From an uncultured Clostridia bacterium (GTDB taxonomy: Bacteria; Bacillota; Clostridia; Christensenellales; UBA1242): a stretch of 6,685 nucleotides of DNA. The DNA is taken from NCBI GenBank assembly GCA_934746185.1, contig CAKVEY010000049.1:1-6685 (forward strand). The letters are read 5' to 3'. Both the position numbers and the translations under genes were made by a program. The notes beneath the pieces are model-generated. The model saw nothing but the letters and a program-made list of their open reading frames with translations, searched no databases and was not told the DNA's origin. Of this stretch, positions 6,364 to 6,685 are shown piece by piece (position 1 is the stretch's first letter; every line of letters starts with the position of its first letter).

Positions 6364-6487
6364 AATTTTATATTTTTAAAAGCCAAACTATATTAAATTT
6401 AGTTTTAGCCAAATTATATTTTTTATTTAACATTAGTGTTATTTATAGTATAAATTTATTTTGCATTAAGCACTTTTGCTTTTTTAC
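6364..6487 (-). promoter_or_regulatory. 5' leader of the surface protein mRNA with three small hairpins
   Basis: From the predicted start point near 6487 to the ATG is about 134 nt. On the - strand it contains AAGCA-AAAG-TGCTT (6481-6468) right at the 5' end, TAACA-CTAA-TGTTA (6441-6428), and AAACTA...TAGTTT (6405-6385) about 20 nt before the Shine-Dalgarno. TTTGGCT occurs twice (6413-6407 and 6387-6381). I do not recognise a riboswitch. The hairpins are short and could be chance in such AT-rich DNA. Confidence 0.4.
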
Positions 6488-6489
6488 AC

Positions 6490-6511
6490 TTATATTTTAT
6501 ATAAAATATAA
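6490..6511. repeat. 22-bp perfect palindrome inside the surface protein promoter
   Basis: The sequence reads the same on both strands across 6490-6511, with its centre in TATA at 6499-6502. It spans most of the spacer and the whole -10 hexamer of the - strand promoter. It could be an operator, but it is made only of A and T, so chance cannot be excluded. Confidence 0.5.
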
Positions 6512-6522
6512 ATCTTTGTCAA
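6494..6522 (-). promoter_or_regulatory. Sigma-A-type promoter of the surface protein gene
   Basis: On the - strand, a perfect TTGACA (6522-6517) is followed by a 17-nt spacer and TAAAAT (6499-6494). The spacing and hexamers are the same as in the two + strand promoters, but without the TGn extension or the conserved spacer bases. The predicted start point is about 6487. Confidence 0.82.
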
Positions 6523-6685
6523 ACAAAAATCGCCCTATTTTTACAAATCTTAAATTTTTTTAAAATGCAATTTTTTATCAGTTTTTTCATAATTATTTTG
6601 CAAATTAAATTTTATTTTTTTAACAAAAATTTTTAAGTTTTCACACTTCCCCATTAAAAAAAAAATTAAAATTACTTATTAACTC
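6523..6685. other. AT-rich region upstream of the surface protein promoter, no gene seen
   Basis: Together with the leader and promoter this makes the 332-bp gene-free right end. It is dominated by A and T runs, including A10 at 6656-6665. Neither strand has a convincing reading frame with a ribosome binding site. A 14-codon open frame entering from the right edge on the - strand (stop TGA near 6644) could be the tail of another gene, but it is too short to support. Confidence 0.5.

Noticed and set aside
6354..6386. Upstream TTG start extending the surface protein by 11 residues
   Set aside because: The clear GGAG at 6360-6363 is spaced for the ATG at 6353 and would lie inside the longer frame.
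6468..6485. Hairpin plus T run on the + strand, like a terminator
   Set aside because: The stem is only 5 bp and no + strand gene lies upstream of it. It reads better as a small hairpin in the - strand leader.
6519..6590. 23-codon - strand frame (starts MKKLIKN) ahead of the surface protein promoter
   Set aside because: No Shine-Dalgarno; a Lys/Ile-rich product is expected by chance in AT-rich DNA, and its stop lies within the -35 hexamer.
1..6685. Mycoplasma-type genetic code (TGA = Trp), suggested by the AT richness and DUF285 repeats
   Set aside because: Tryptophan is encoded by TGG in all genes and no in-frame TGA occurs inside the confident reading frames.

Overview
The window looks like a very AT-rich (about 30 % G+C or less by eye) low-GC Gram-positive chromosome, probably an uncultured, host-associated Bacillota lineage. 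The clues are strong A/T bias at third codon positions, TTGACA/TAAAAT promoters, GGAG-type ribosome binding sites, T-tailed hairpin terminators, and a giant surface protein built from domains common in gut Firmicutes and their relatives. Tryptophan is TGG throughout and no in-frame TGA occurs in the genes, so this is the standard bacterial code and not the Mycoplasma code. The lineage call is inference.

Layout: positions 1-272 hold the 3' end of an isochorismatase-family cysteine hydrolase gene (+). A consensus promoter at 283-311 sits almost directly against the ATG (319) of a HAD-family phosphatase (+, 319-1023). That spacing, with no ribosome binding site, suggests a leaderless mRNA. A second promoter that matches the first in 26 of 30 bases (1047-1075) drives an unrecognised 170-residue protein (+, 1101-1613), which does have a good Shine-Dalgarno. 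Two hairpin terminators follow (1617-1640 and 1682-1710). The second is bidirectional and also closes the convergent gene.

Most of the window (6353 to 1755, - strand) is one gene for a secreted or surface protein of 1532 residues. In order it has a signal/anchor segment, a right-handed beta-helix with 23-residue rungs, an InlB-type repeat, two BspA/DUF285 leucine-rich modules, two InlB-type repeats, a second beta-helix, a last InlB-type repeat, and a beta-rich C-terminal domain. It has no LPXTG sorting signal. It has its own TTGACA-17-TAAAAT promoter, a 22-bp perfect palindrome across the -10 region, and a leader of about 134 nt.

The three + strand genes have no obvious pathway link to each other or to the surface protein: each complete gene has its own promoter. 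I see no CRISPR, tRNA, rRNA, insertion sequence or recognisable defence system. The points most worth checking are the apparent leaderless gene, the shared promoter box, and the duplicated architecture and unknown anchoring of the surface protein.
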